Assembly (NCBI RefSeq): GCF_018324685.1
Contig: NZ_AP023354.1
Location: forward strand, 124,001 to 188,000
DNA: 64,000 bases
Source: Actinocatenispora sera
GTDB lineage: Bacteria; Actinomycetota; Actinomycetes; Mycobacteriales; Micromonosporaceae
Direction of reading: 5' to 3'
Shown here piece by piece: positions 35,980 through 47,053 of this stretch (positions are counted from its first letter, which is position 1; every line of letters starts with the position of its first letter). The translations under genes and the position numbers were made by a program. The notes under the pieces were generated by a model, which was given only the letters and a program-made list of their open reading frames with translations, ran no database searches and had not been told where the DNA came from.

Positions 35980-36141
35980 CCCGCGCCGCAGCGGCCCGGC
36001 GCTGCCGTGGGCAGCGACCAACCGAGCCGGCGCTGCCGCCGGACAACGACCGGCCTGCCCGGCGCTGCCGTGGGGCGGTGATCGGCCGGCGGGGTTCCGG
36101 CTGCGGGCGGGCACGGCACCGAACAGCGAGCGGCCGCGGCG

Positions 36142-38154
<2,013 letters not shown>

Positions 38155-38247
38155 GCATCCCATCCTCGCGCAACCACCGCCGCCCCGCTCGGACACCACC
38201 GGACGGGCCGGCCGGACCGCCTCACCAGGTCGGCCCGGCGGGCAAGA

Positions 38248-39959
38248 TCACGGTCCGGCGAGCACGGTGATGGGGACGGTGACGGTGACCGGGCCGGGGC
38301 GCACCGGACCCTGGTTGCGCACCGTGGCGTAGCTGCCGTCGGCGCGTTCGCGCTGGTAGGTCAGGCGCAGCCAGGTGTGGCCGGCGCGCAGCGCGTGCAC
38401 CGTGACGCCGGCCCCGGTCGCGTCGGACAGGCTCGCGACCGACGGGTCGGCGATCGTGGCGGTGACCCGGTTCAGCGGGTTGGCCAGCGCCAGCGAGCCA
38501 CCGTCGGCGTTGCGCACGTCCGCGCCGACCTGCTGCGTACCACCCACCGACAGCGAGACCGCCGATGCCGAGGCGTCGATGGCGTACGGCGCCACGCCGG
38601 ACGGGATCGGTTCGTCGGCGGTCGACTGCTCGATCCGCAGCGCCGGATTGCCGTCCGCGTCCGGGTGCTTCGCGTCGAACACGAGGCGCTCGGTGTAGAG
38701 CCGGCGGTCCGGCGTCGTCGCGGTCGGCCGGCCGTGGTGCACGTAGTACAGCTGGCTGCCGTCCGGCGAGGCGACGATGCTGCCGTGCCCGGTGGAGTAC
38801 ATGCCCAGCGTCGCGTTCTGGCTCAGTACCGGGTTGCCGGGGTGCTTGTGCCACGGGCCGAGCGGGCTGTCCGCGGTCGCGTAGCCCACCCCGTACTCGG
38901 GGTCTGCCAGTTGTTCGCCGAGTAGGTGAGGTAGTAGACGGTCCGGCCGTGCACGGTGCGGGCCCAGGTCGTCGAGCCCTCCTCCCAGCGGCGGTCCTTG
39001 TTCTGGCCGTTGGTCTTCGCGTAGTCGTTCACGTCGGCGTTCTCCCACGACTGCTTGTCGTGGTCGTAGTCGAGGATGCGCACGAACCCGTCCTTGCGCG
39101 CGCCGGTGTCACCGGCGGGCCGGTTCGCGTCGCGGTAGCTCGGCGCGATCGTCGGCATGGTCTGCCCGGTCGGGTCGCGCCACCAGTCGCCGGTCAGCTC
39201 GACCGCGTAGATGTTCGACTCCTCGATGTACTTGCCGAGGTCGTCGTCCCACACCCAGTTCCGGTACGCGTTGCGCGAGAAGTACAGGTAGACCCGCCCG
39301 TCGCGGTCGAAGAACACGTTCGGGTCGATGAACGGCAGGTACGTGCCGAGCGGCGCGGTCTCGCCCTCCTGCTCGGTGGCCGGCGGCTGCTTCTGGTCCG
39401 GCCCCATGATCAGGTTGACGTCGTGGTAGTCCGGGTCGTACGGCCAGTAGTCGATCGGCTGGTCGGTGATGTTGTGGAACGGGCCCGCCGGCGAGCTCGA
39501 CACGGCCACACCGACCTTGCACGGCTCCTCGAAATCGGCGTAGCCGAACCACTTCGCGGCGTTCGCGTCCGAGCGCGCCGCGTAGAACAGGAAGTACAGG
39601 CCGGTCTTCGGGTTGTGGTAGACCTCCGGCGCCCAGAACCAGGTGTTGCCCCACTGGTTCGCGTCCTTCGCCGGCAGCGCGCCACCCGGTACCTTCTGCC
39701 ACGTGGCGAGGTCCGCCGAGCGGTAGATCGCGAAGTGCCAGCCGCGGTCCGCCCCGTCGGTGGAGTAGGCGTAGTAGGTGCCGCTCGCCTTGTCGTACAG
39801 CACGAACGGGTCCGCGGCGTTGACGCTCGCGGCGTTGAAGTAGGTGGCGTTGGTCCGGTGCGGTGGCGCGGCCCGGCCGTGTGCCATCGCCGTCATCGGC
39901 GTCCCAGCGAGCAATGCCAACAGCAACACCGCGGTACCAGCGATCCGCAGCCTGCGCAT
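38248..39959 (-). pseudogene. secreted GH43-type glycoside hydrolase, frameshifted
   Basis: The ATG at 39959 (GGAGGCGG before it) starts a signal peptide (IAGTAVLLLALLAGTPMTAMA) and a five-bladed beta-propeller of GH43 type: NAADPFVLYDKASGTYYAYST, FWAPEVYHNPKTGLYFLFY, LPFIDPNVFFDRDGRVYLYF. Near 38903-38906 the frame shifts: YYLTYSANNWQ reads on as DPEYGVGYATADSPLGPW only one frame over, then continues through GMYSTGHGSIVASPDG and an Ig/CBM-like C-terminus to TGA at 38248. One missing base (likely a G in CAGGAC) explains it, and the total length is 3n+2. Full product would be 570 residues, likely an arabinan or xylan hydrolase. Sequencing error or decay. Confidence 0.8.
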
Positions 39960-40097
39960 GTCCGCCTCCACCTGTGGCGTCCGCCGGGCGCGCCCGACCA
40001 CAGATGGATCAACCTAGCCAGGCCGTACCAGGCAGTCAATCGCCGGAGCGGTCGCAGCCCGCCGCTACCACAGCCAGTACGCCCGCATCGCCGGCGG

Positions 40098-42587
40098 TCA
40101 CTCCTGGCCGGGCTGGGCGGTACGGGCGGACAGCGGAATCACCTGCGCGCCGCGCGAGCTGGCGGCCTCGCGCAGCGTCCACAGCACCTTCGCGGTCTTG
40201 TCCGCCGGCATCGGCGGGAAGAAGTGGTAGCCCTGGCCGGCCTCGCAGCCCATCGCGGACAGCGCCGCCTTCTGCTCGGCGGTCTCGACGCCCTCGGCGA
40301 CCACCCGCAGCCCCAGCGCGCGGCCGAGCTCCACGGTGGACCGCACGATCGCCTCGGCCTCGGGCGCCTCGCCCATCCGCGCCACGAACTCCTGGTCGAC
40401 CTTGACCTCGTCGACCTCGAACCGGGCCAGGAACGTCAGCGACGAGTACCCGGTGCCGAAGTCGTCCACCGACAGCCGGACGCCGAGCGCCCGCAGCCCG
40501 GCCAGCACGTCGTCGATGATGTCCAGCTCGGTCATCATCACCGTCTCGGTGATCTCCAGGACCAGGCGCTCCGGCGGCACGTGGTGCCGGCCGAGCAGCT
40601 CGGCCACGTCGGCCGGCAGGTTACGGTCCAGCAGGCTGCGGGCGGACATGTTCACCGCGACCGGGATGTCGAGCCCCTCCGCGCCCCAGCGGGACATCAC
40701 CCCGAGCGCGACGTCCAGCACGTACCGGGTGAACGGACCGACCAGTTCGCTCTGCTCGACCACGCCGACGAACTCGCCCGGGCCGATCAGGCCGCGCCGC
40801 GGGTGCTGCCACCGGATCAGCGCCTCGGCCCCGGTCGGCTCCCCCGACGCCAGATCGATCGCCGGCTGCACGTGCAGGATCAGCTGGTCGTCCACCGCCA
40901 GCGCGGCGCGCAGCTCGGCCAGCAGTGCCAGCCGGTCGGTGCTCGCCGCGTCCCGCGCCGGGTCGTACCGGCAGATCGCGCGGCCGGTGCGTTTCGCCTG
41001 GTACATGGCCACGTCGGCGCGGCGCAGCAGCTCGGCCATGACGCAGCCGCCGGCCGGCACCGCGGCCACCCCGATCGCCGCCTCCACCGACAGCGCCACG
41101 CCGGCGATCTCCACCGGCGCGGCGAGCGCGGCGGCGAGCTGCCGGGCCCGTTCCGCGGCGTACTCGGAACCCTGCCGCCACACCGGCGGGGACCCGATGA
41201 GCAGTGCGAACTCGTCCCCGCCGAGCCGGGCCAGCACCTCGTCCGGCTCGATCCGGGCCGACAGCGTGGTGGCGATGGCGCGCAGCAGCTGGTCCCCGGC
41301 GGCGTGTCCGAGGGTGTCGTTGACGTCCTTGAAGTGGTCCAGGTCGAGCAGCAGCAGCGCCACCTCGCGCGGCTCCGCGTTCGGCTCCACCCGCAGCTGC
41401 TCGTCGCCGTACTCCAGCAGTTTGATCCGGTTCACCAGGCCGGTGAGCAGGTCGTGCTCCGCCTCGTACGCCTTGCGGTCGGCCATGTCCTGCAGCCGGG
41501 CGTGCGAGGACGCGTTGTGCAGCGCGGCGCCGAGCGCATCGGCGAACGCGGACAGCGCGAGCCGTTCCCGGGCCCCGACGGTGCTCGGGTCGTGGAACCG
41601 GACCCGCAGCTCACCGACGGTCTCGACGCCGACGGACAGCTCGTGCACGAGCACCCCGGCCCCGTCCACCGGCGGCTCGGTGACCGGGTGGACCTCGCCG
41701 GCGGTGTCGCTGCGGTACCGCTGGGTCGGCGCGGCGGGGCGGCACACCGCGACCTCGACCGACTCCGGCGAGAACAGCCGGTGCGCGCCGGCGGCGGCCG
41801 CGGACACCACCCCGGACACGTCCAGCCGGCTCATCGCGTGCACCGCACCGGCAAGTTCCTGCCAGGCCCGGCGCTCGTCGCCGGCCCGCATCCGCGCCGT
41901 GTACACCTCGTGCAGCAGCCAGATCAGCGGCGGCGCGGCGGCCAGGTAGCGGAAGTCGGCGAGGCCGAGACCGACCGCGACCAGGCCGAGCGTGATGTTG
42001 CCGGCGAGCATGACGAGCTTCGCGCTCAGGTTGCTGAACACCGCGTTGCGGGCCCGCGCCCGACCGGCCGTCAGCCAGATCGCCGCCGCCGCGAACGGGA
42101 AGCTGACCAGCCAGTACGTCACGCCGCCGGCGGCGAGCGCCAGCCCGGTGCGGACGGTGAGCGGTGGCACGTCGCCGACGCCGCCGAGTGCGGCGGCAAC
42201 CGAACAGGCCGCGGCCACCCCGATGGTGGCCGCGGCCGTGTTGTACAGCGCCTTGATCGGCGCCGCGCCGCTGATCAGGCCGCCGGCCAGCACTCCGACC
42301 GGGACGACCGCGACCAGCCAGTGCGGCGGCAGCAGGCACATGCCCACGAGCAGCGCCGCCTCACCCCAGTGCACCCCGAGCCGCTGGCTACCTGCGCGGA
42401 TCCAGAGCGCGACACTGCGGGCGAGCGCGAACAGACCGATCGTGGCAAGGAAACGGTACGGCCCGGGTGGGTGCTCGGCACCGGCGATCGCACCACCGGC
42501 GATCGCCAGCGCCACCAGGCAGGACACGGTCACCAGGACACGCAACCGGCCTGGCACCGCGCCGGAGAAGGGCCGGACGGACTTCAT
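40098..42587 (-). CDS. membrane GGDEF-EAL protein (c-di-GMP cyclase/phosphodiesterase)
   Basis: An 829-residue protein: about seven N-terminal TM segments (15-230), a GAF-like region (about 245-370), a GGDEF domain (about 380-545; motif RLGGDEFALL intact near 454) and an EAL domain (about 565-805). The EAL domain keeps AEALIRWQHP, VAVNMSARSL, LEITETVMM, VDDFGTGYSSL, EVKVDQEFV and AEGVET, so phosphodiesterase activity is likely. The cyclase motif is intact, but the RxxD inhibitory site is not in place (EPDE before VLARLGGDEF). The ATG at 42587 has GGGAGGAGG upstream. It probably controls c-di-GMP levels for development. Confidence 0.94.
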   Translation of the reverse strand: MKSVRPFSGAVPGRLRVLVTVSCLVALAIAGGAIAGAEHPPGPYRFLATIGLFALARSVALWIRAGSQRLGVHWGEAALLVGMCLLPPHWLVAVVPVGVLAGGLISGAAPIKALYNTAAATIGVAAACSVAAALGGVGDVPPLTVRTGLALAAGGVTYWLVSFPFAAAAIWLTAGRARARNAVFSNLSAKLVMLAGNITLGLVAVGLGLADFRYLAAAPPLIWLLHEVYTARMRAGDERRAWQELAGAVHAMSRLDVSGVVSAAAAGAHRLFSPESVEVAVCRPAAPTQRYRSDTAGEVHPVTEPPVDGAGVLVHELSVGVETVGELRVRFHDPSTVGARERLALSAFADALGAALHNASSHARLQDMADRKAYEAEHDLLTGLVNRIKLLEYGDEQLRVEPNAEPREVALLLLDLDHFKDVNDTLGHAAGDQLLRAIATTLSARIEPDEVLARLGGDEFALLIGSPPVWRQGSEYAAERARQLAAALAAPVEIAGVALSVEAAIGVAAVPAGGCVMAELLRRADVAMYQAKRTGRAICRYDPARDAASTDRLALLAELRAALAVDDQLILHVQPAIDLASGEPTGAEALIRWQHPRRGLIGPGEFVGVVEQSELVGPFTRYVLDVALGVMSRWGAEGLDIPVAVNMSARSLLDRNLPADVAELLGRHHVPPERLVLEITETVMMTELDIIDDVLAGLRALGVRLSVDDFGTGYSSLTFLARFEVDEVKVDQEFVARMGEAPEAEAIVRSTVELGRALGLRVVAEGVETAEQKAALSAMGCEAGQGYHFFPPMPADKTAKVLWTLREAASSRGAQVIPLSARTAQPGQE

Positions 42588-42875
42588 CCGCCTGCCTCCT
42601 CCCACACCCGCGCCGCGTCGGCAGCGCCATCATCCCCAGCTGACCTCACGCATGAGCGGTGCACCCCCCTTCTCGGTACGGCAGAAAGGGTCCGGCACCT
42701 CCCCGCCACGAGAGTAGGGATGTCCGGTATCAATCGGAATTGGAAAACCGGCCGATGTGACCCGATCGATGGTACCGAAGCGGCCGAAGGGGCGCAGTCC
42801 GACAAAACGGTCGGCGCAAAAGTACTCAGAGAGTGAAACAAGGACGACTTCGAGTGGCGTCCGGGCGGCAGGCGA
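42588..42875. other. 288-bp upstream region of the GGDEF-EAL gene
   Basis: It is A/T-richer than its surroundings between 42715 and 42840. No c-di-GMP riboswitch consensus could be recognised by eye. It must hold the promoter of the GGDEF-EAL gene. Confidence 0.3.
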
Positions 42876-43259
42876 TCAGCGCTGGTCGGTCGAACCCGAC
42901 TGGCTGCTCGCCTCCGCATCACCGGCTGCCTCGCTCTGCTCGGGATGGTCGCCACCGGAATGGCCCTCGCCCGTGTGATCCTGCCCCGAAACCTCGTCCA
43001 GCGGGAGGGGCTGCTCGGATGTCGAACCATCGTCGAACCGGGCGGGCAGGCGTCGCAACCGTCGGTTCATGTTGCGGATGAGCAGCACGGTGGCGATCGC
43101 CAGCAGGATGATCACGACGAGCCCGAGCGGCCCGGCCATGCCGCCCGCCTCGGTGTCGCCGAAGTTGTTCTTCGCCAGCGGCAGTGCCTGCACCGGCGAC
43201 GCCGCGTGCACCGACGAGACCGCGCCGGCCACGGCCGACCCGGCAGCGAGCACGGACAT
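42876..43259 (-). CDS. small single-pass membrane protein next to mca
   Basis: A 127-residue protein. The ATG at 43259 follows GGAGGTG. An N-terminal signal-like segment (VLAAGSAVAGAVSSVHAAS) is followed by a TM helix (MAGPLGLVVIILLAIATVLLI) and the juxtamembrane motif RNMNRRLRRLPARFD, then an acidic, Gly/Ser-rich tail. The same kind of protein is regularly found next to mca in actinobacteria. Function unknown. Confidence 0.82.
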   Translation of the reverse strand: MSVLAAGSAVAGAVSSVHAASPVQALPLAKNNFGDTEAGGMAGPLGLVVIILLAIATVLLIRNMNRRLRRLPARFDDGSTSEQPLPLDEVSGQDHTGEGHSGGDHPEQSEAAGDAEASSQSGSTDQR

Positions 43260-43360
43260 CGACGGCACCTCCACACCCTCGGCGCATTCCACGCATCGGC
43301 CGGCGCCGTCGCCACTGCGCCGGCCGGTGCGTCAACGGTACGCCTGGGGCGGGGTTCGGC

Positions 43361-44233
43361 TCAGCGCAGCCCGGCGAACAGGTCGTCCTCCGGCATGGAC
43401 GTCTCGACCAGCGACTTCGCCAGCTCGAAGTCCTCCGTCGGCCACACCTTCTGCTGGATGTCGAGCGGCACCCGGAACCACTGCCCGTCCGGGTCGACCT
43501 GGGTCGCGTGCGCCCGCAGCGCGTCGTCCCGGATCGAGAAGTACTCGCCGCACGGCACCCGGGTGGTGACCCGGCCGCCCTTGTCCCGGCTCCAGTCCCA
43601 CTTCTCGATCGCCTCGGCCCACGGCGACTCCAGCCCCGCGGCGAGCATCGCCTCGTGCTGGGCCAGGATGCGCTCCTTGCTGAAGCCCATGTCGTAGTAG
43701 AGCTTGCTCGGCTGCCACGGCTCGCCGAACTCCTGGTAGCGCTCCGGGTCGCCGGCCGCCTCGAACGCCTCCATCGTCACCGTGTGGCACATGATGTGGT
43801 CGGCGTGCGGGTAGCCGCCCTGCTCGTCGTAGGTGGTGACGACCTGCGGCCGGAACTCGCGGATCAGCCGCACCAGCGGCGCGGCGGCCACCTCGACCGG
43901 CACCCGGGCGAACGAGTCCTCGGGCAGCTCGTCGACCCGCGCCGGGGTGTAGCCCTCCAGGTAGCCGGAGTCGACGAAGCCGAGCCAGGACTGCCGCACG
44001 CCGAGGATCTCGCGCGCCGCCGCCATCTCCTTGGACCGGATCTCGGCCAGGTCGCGCCACACCTCGGGTCGGTCCATCTTCGGGTTGAGCACGTCACCGC
44101 GCTCGCCGCCGGTGCAGGTGGCGACCATGACCTCGACGCCCTCCCGCGCGTACCGCGCCATGGTGGCGGCACCCTTGCTGGACTCGTCGTCGGGGTGTGC
44201 GTGCACCGCCATCAAGCGGAGATCACCGGACAC
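43361..44233 (-). CDS. mca: mycothiol S-conjugate amidase
   Basis: A 290-residue zinc amidase that cleaves mycothiol conjugates to a mercapturic acid and GlcN-Ins, removing electrophiles and antibiotics. It belongs to the LmbE/PIG-L family: zinc motif MAVHAHPDDESSKGAATMARY, VATCTGGERGDVLNP, and YPHADHIMCHTV with the third His. The SSKGAAT and C-terminal KVWPTEDFELAKSLV segments fit Mca rather than MshB. The GTG at 44233 has GAGGAG 5 nt upstream. It is divergent from DUF4307-greA, the standard actinobacterial arrangement. Confidence 0.95.
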   Translation of the reverse strand: MSGDLRLMAVHAHPDDESSKGAATMARYAREGVEVMVATCTGGERGDVLNPKMDRPEVWRDLAEIRSKEMAAAREILGVRQSWLGFVDSGYLEGYTPARVDELPEDSFARVPVEVAAAPLVRLIREFRPQVVTTYDEQGGYPHADHIMCHTVTMEAFEAAGDPERYQEFGEPWQPSKLYYDMGFSKERILAQHEAMLAAGLESPWAEAIEKWDWSRDKGGRVTTRVPCGEYFSIRDDALRAHATQVDPDGQWFRVPLDIQQKVWPTEDFELAKSLVETSMPEDDLFAGLR

Positions 44234-44397
44234 GTATGCTCCTCGAAACTCATCGTGTGACTTAGCCCATATCGAGCTGGCCAACGCACGGCCGGCTCGC
44301 TTTACCAGGTCTCGCTGGCATGATGGAGCCGCTGTCCCTGGGGCGTCGGTACAGCATTCTTGCCGACGCATCTGACAACACTGCGAGGACATCGATC

Positions 44398-44820
44398 GTG
44401 ACCAGCATCCGGAGCGGCGTGACGACGCCGACATTCCCGCCGGGCCGCTACGGCCGCCGGCGGGAGCGTCGTGCCACGCCGCGATGGGTGCTTCCGGTGC
44501 TGATCACCGGGGTTGTCGTGGCGGGCCTGGCCGTCTCCGTCGGGTACTACCAGCAGTACGGAGAGTCGGAATACCAGGCCCAGGTGGTGCGTTCGCGAGT
44601 GGTGAGTTCGTCCACGGTGGCGATGACCCTGCGGATCACGCGCCCCGACGACGAGGCCACCAGCTGTACGGTCCGGTCCCGCGCCTACGACGGCGCCGAG
44701 GTGGGACGGGCCACCGTGACGCTCCCGGCGGGTGCGGCCGACGACACCGTCGGCTGTTCACTGCACACGTCGCGCATGGCGTACACAGCCGAAGTCGTGG
44801 GCTGCGGCCCGGCGCACTAG
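44398..44820 (+). CDS. DUF4307 domain membrane protein
   Basis: A 140-residue protein with the family hallmark TPTFPPGRYGRRRERRATPRW, then one TM helix (VLPVLITGVVVAGLAVSVGYY) and an extracytoplasmic domain (RSRVVSSSTVAMTLRITR, ATSCTVRSRAYDGAEVGRA, CSLHTSRMAYTAEVVGC) with two or more Cys. The GTG at 44398 has GAGGA 9 nt upstream. DUF4307 genes normally sit between mca and greA, as here. Function unknown. Confidence 0.88.
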   Translation: MTSIRSGVTTPTFPPGRYGRRRERRATPRWVLPVLITGVVVAGLAVSVGYYQQYGESEYQAQVVRSRVVSSSTVAMTLRITRPDDEATSCTVRSRAYDGAEVGRATVTLPAGAADDTVGCSLHTSRMAYTAEVVGCGPAH

Positions 44821-44951
44821 CCGACACACCGCAGCCGATCGACAGCATTCCGTAAGTCGGGGTACACCCATCGGTGTGCTCCGCTGCTAGCTTTGGAAAT
44901 TCGCAGTCAGCGCCGGCATGCCGGCGAGGATCGCACGTGAAGGAGTACCAA

Positions 44952-45452
44952 GTGTCGACGACCGACCGCGAGGCACCTGTGACCTGGCTGTCCCAGGACG
45001 CCCATGACCGGCTCAAGAGCGAGCTTGACGAGCTCATCGCCAAGCGGCCGGAGATCGCCGCTGAGATCAACGAGCGGCGTGAAGAGGGCGACCTGCGCGA
45101 GAACGGCGGATACCACGCCGCTCGCGAGGAACAGAGCAAGATGGAGGGCCGGATCCGCTACCTGCAGGAACTGCTGCGCGGCGCGCGGGTCGGCGAGGCG
45201 CCGAAGAGCGACTCGATCGCACCCGGCACGGTGGTGACGATCCAGTTCGACGGCGACCCGAACGACACCGAGAAGTTCCTGCTCGGTTCGCGCGAGATCG
45301 CCGCGACCACCGACCTGACCGTGTACAGCCCGGAGTCCGCGCTGGGGCAGGCGATCCTCGGCCACAACTCGGGCGACACGGTGAGCTACACCGCGCCGAG
45401 CGGCGCCGACATCTCGGTCACGATCGTCGATTTCGAGCCCTACCAGGGCTGA
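44952..45452 (+). CDS. greA: transcription elongation factor GreA
   Basis: A 166-residue factor that rescues backtracked RNA polymerase by stimulating cleavage of the nascent RNA. The N-terminal coiled coil has the acidic tip [23 protein letters not shown], and the C-terminal domain ([32 protein letters not shown]) is typical of the actinobacterial form. The GTG at 44952 has AAGGAG 6 nt upstream. A hairpin terminator follows. Confidence 0.96.
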   Translation: MSTTDREAPVTWLSQDAHDRLKSELDELIAKRPEIAAEINERREEGDLRENGGYHAAREEQSKMEGRIRYLQELLRGARVGEAPKSDSIAPGTVVTIQFDGDPNDTEKFLLGSREIAATTDLTVYSPESALGQAILGHNSGDTVSYTAPSGADISVTIVDFEPYQG

Positions 45453-45465
45453 CGCTCGACCTCGC

Positions 45466-45502
45466 CGGAGGCGCCCGTCGCGGTCCGCGGCGGGCGCCTC
45501 CG
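45466..45502 (+). terminator. greA hairpin terminator
   Basis: CGGAGGCGCCCG and CGGGCGCCTCCG form a perfect 12-bp stem, 14 bp after the stop. Confidence 0.7.
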
Positions 45503-45684
45503 CCGTGTCGGCGGCGGTCCCCCTCGGGTGGCGGGTCCGGGTGTGCCCCGGCCGGCCGCCCGGTACCGCCCGTAGGGGCCGGGGCCGGACAGATCCGCCC
45601 CGGAGCCGATGCCCCGGGCCGGTACCGCACCTACCGTTGATCTTGTCCGGACGAGGTCCGGTCAGACGAAGGGGTGAGGGAGCC

Positions 45685-45885
45685 ATGGCGTTGTATCGTC
45701 CGCGCGAGGGCCGCATGGTCGCCGGGGTGTGCGCCGGGCTGGCGCACCGGTTCGGGCTGTCGGTGGGCCTGGTCCGGCTGCTGTTCGTGCTGTCCGTGAT
45801 CCTGCCCGGCAGCCAGGTGTTGGTGTACGTGATCCTCTGGCTGCTGATGCCCAACGAGGACCGGGCCAGCTACCACGTCGCCTGA
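45685..45885 (+). CDS. PspC domain protein
   Basis: A 66-residue PspC-type membrane protein: LYRPREGRMVAGVCAGLAHRFGLSVGLVRLLFVLSVILPGSQVLVYVILWLLMPNED, one amphipathic and one TM helix. PspC proteins take part in envelope-stress responses. The ATG has GAGGGAG upstream. It stands alone, without pspA or a two-component pair. Confidence 0.9.
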   Translation: MALYRPREGRMVAGVCAGLAHRFGLSVGLVRLLFVLSVILPGSQVLVYVILWLLMPNEDRASYHVA

Positions 45886-45923
45886 GCGTTCAGCGGCCGT
45901 CGAACGGGCGCTGCGGCCGCTCA

Positions 45924-46988
45924 TCAGGCCGACAGCGGCTCGATCCAGGTGAGGTGGCCGTCGGCGGCGGCGATCCGGCGCGCCGGCCGCGCGCCGGCGC
46001 GCACCTGAAGCGCGTAGCTGATCCCGTACCGGCGGTACCACTCCGCGGCGTCGTCCGGCGTCTCCAACGACACCGTGTACAGCCGGCGGCGCCGACCGAG
46101 CGCGCCGATCGCGGCGTCGAACGCGGGCCGGCGCTCCTCCGGTACGTGCACCCGGGTGGCGGCGTGCCAGACCACGAGCGGGCGGTCGGCCGGCAGCTCC
46201 GCATCCAGCCGCGGCAGCGCGGTGATCGCATCGCCGGTGAGGATCCGCGGCCGGCGGGCGGCGACCAGTTCGGCCGCGGCCCGCAGCAGCTCGTACTGGG
46301 CGAGGTTCTCCGGCCAGACCAGGGCGCGCAGCCAGCGGCGCTCGGCCGGATCGGCCAGGTCGACCGGGTGCAGGTCGAGGCCGAGTCGCGCGCCGATCGC
46401 GGGGATGCGGGTGGACACCGGCCGTGGCGAGCGCCACGTGGTCTCGATGCGTACGGGGGAACCGGCCGGGCCGACCTCGGTGTCGCCGATGCGGCAGCGG
46501 TACGCGTCGAAGGCGAGGTGGATGCCGCCGCTGGCACCGACCTCCAGCAGGGTGACCGGGCCCGGCTCGTCGATCGCGGCCAGCCCGAGCCGCAGCGCGG
46601 CGGAGCGTTTGACCACGTTCGTCTGCACCAGGCGGCGGCTGACGAGGGCGGTCAGGTCGGCCTCGTTGGCCCGGCAGAAGTCGGTGAACGCCGTGGTCAG
46701 CGCCGGATCGCCGGGGTCGCGGGTGCCGCCGAGCGACCGGTACCAACCGGCGAGCGGCACCGGGGTGCCCGGTTCGGACAGCAGCAGGTAGTGCACCGCG
46801 GCGAACAGCAGGTTGGTGGGTTGCTGGCCGGCGCGGCAGTGCTCGGCGATGGCGAGCAGCCCGTCGTCGGCCGCGACGATGCCGGCCAGCCGCTGGTAGA
46901 GCGGCGAGGTGGGGAACTCCCGCTCGCCGTGCGAGAAGCGCTGGGCGAGGTCGTGGCGGGTGGGGCGGCGCACGTCGTCGACGGTCAT
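45924..46988 (-). CDS. DUF2332 domain protein
   Basis: A 354-residue cytoplasmic protein of the DUF2332 family: SPLYQRLAGIVAADDGLLAIAEHCRAGQQPTNLLFAAVHYLLL, NVVKRSAALRLGL, LLEVGASGGIHLAFDAYRCRI, RGLDLHPVDLADP-like segment and VVWHAATRVHVPEERRP. The glycine-rich ELGASAGL-like motif suggests a methyltransferase-like Rossmann fold; activity is unproven. The ATG at 46988 is taken because the upstream stretch is palindrome- and A/T-rich. It is divergent from the HTH-citrate-synthase-like gene. Confidence 0.82.
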   Translation of the reverse strand: MTVDDVRRPTRHDLAQRFSHGEREFPTSPLYQRLAGIVAADDGLLAIAEHCRAGQQPTNLLFAAVHYLLLSEPGTPVPLAGWYRSLGGTRDPGDPALTTAFTDFCRANEADLTALVSRRLVQTNVVKRSAALRLGLAAIDEPGPVTLLEVGASGGIHLAFDAYRCRIGDTEVGPAGSPVRIETTWRSPRPVSTRIPAIGARLGLDLHPVDLADPAERRWLRALVWPENLAQYELLRAAAELVAARRPRILTGDAITALPRLDAELPADRPLVVWHAATRVHVPEERRPAFDAAIGALGRRRRLYTVSLETPDDAAEWYRRYGISYALQVRAGARPARRIAAADGHLTWIEPLSA

Positions 46989-47014
46989 GGCTGCCAGGCT
47001 CTGCCTCGGGCCAT

Positions 47015-47039
47015 ATATTGTCAATATTGATCGCATCAA
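47015..47039. promoter_or_regulatory. two overlapping palindromes in the divergent promoter
   Basis: ATATTGTCAATAT (47015-47027, 6-1-6 perfect) and TTGATCGCATCAA (47027-47039, 5-3-5 perfect) abut between the DUF2332 gene and the citrate-synthase-like gene, directly upstream of the latter's -10. They look like a repressor binding region. Confidence 0.55.
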
Positions 47040-47041
47040 CA

Positions 47042-47047
47042 TATCGT
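47042..47047 (+). promoter_or_regulatory. leaderless -10 of the citrate-synthase-like gene
   Basis: TATCGT lies 6 nt before the ATG at 47054. Confidence 0.55.
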
Positions 47048-47053
47048 GGTCGG

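Noticed and set aside
38565-42836. A 1423-codon plus-strand frame across GH43 and GGDEF-EAL
   Set aside because: It is antisense to two genes with clear domains and shows only low-complexity translation.
42588-42875. Possible c-di-GMP riboswitch before the GGDEF-EAL gene
   Set aside because: No GEMM-type conserved core could be found by eye; a covariance search would be needed to settle it.
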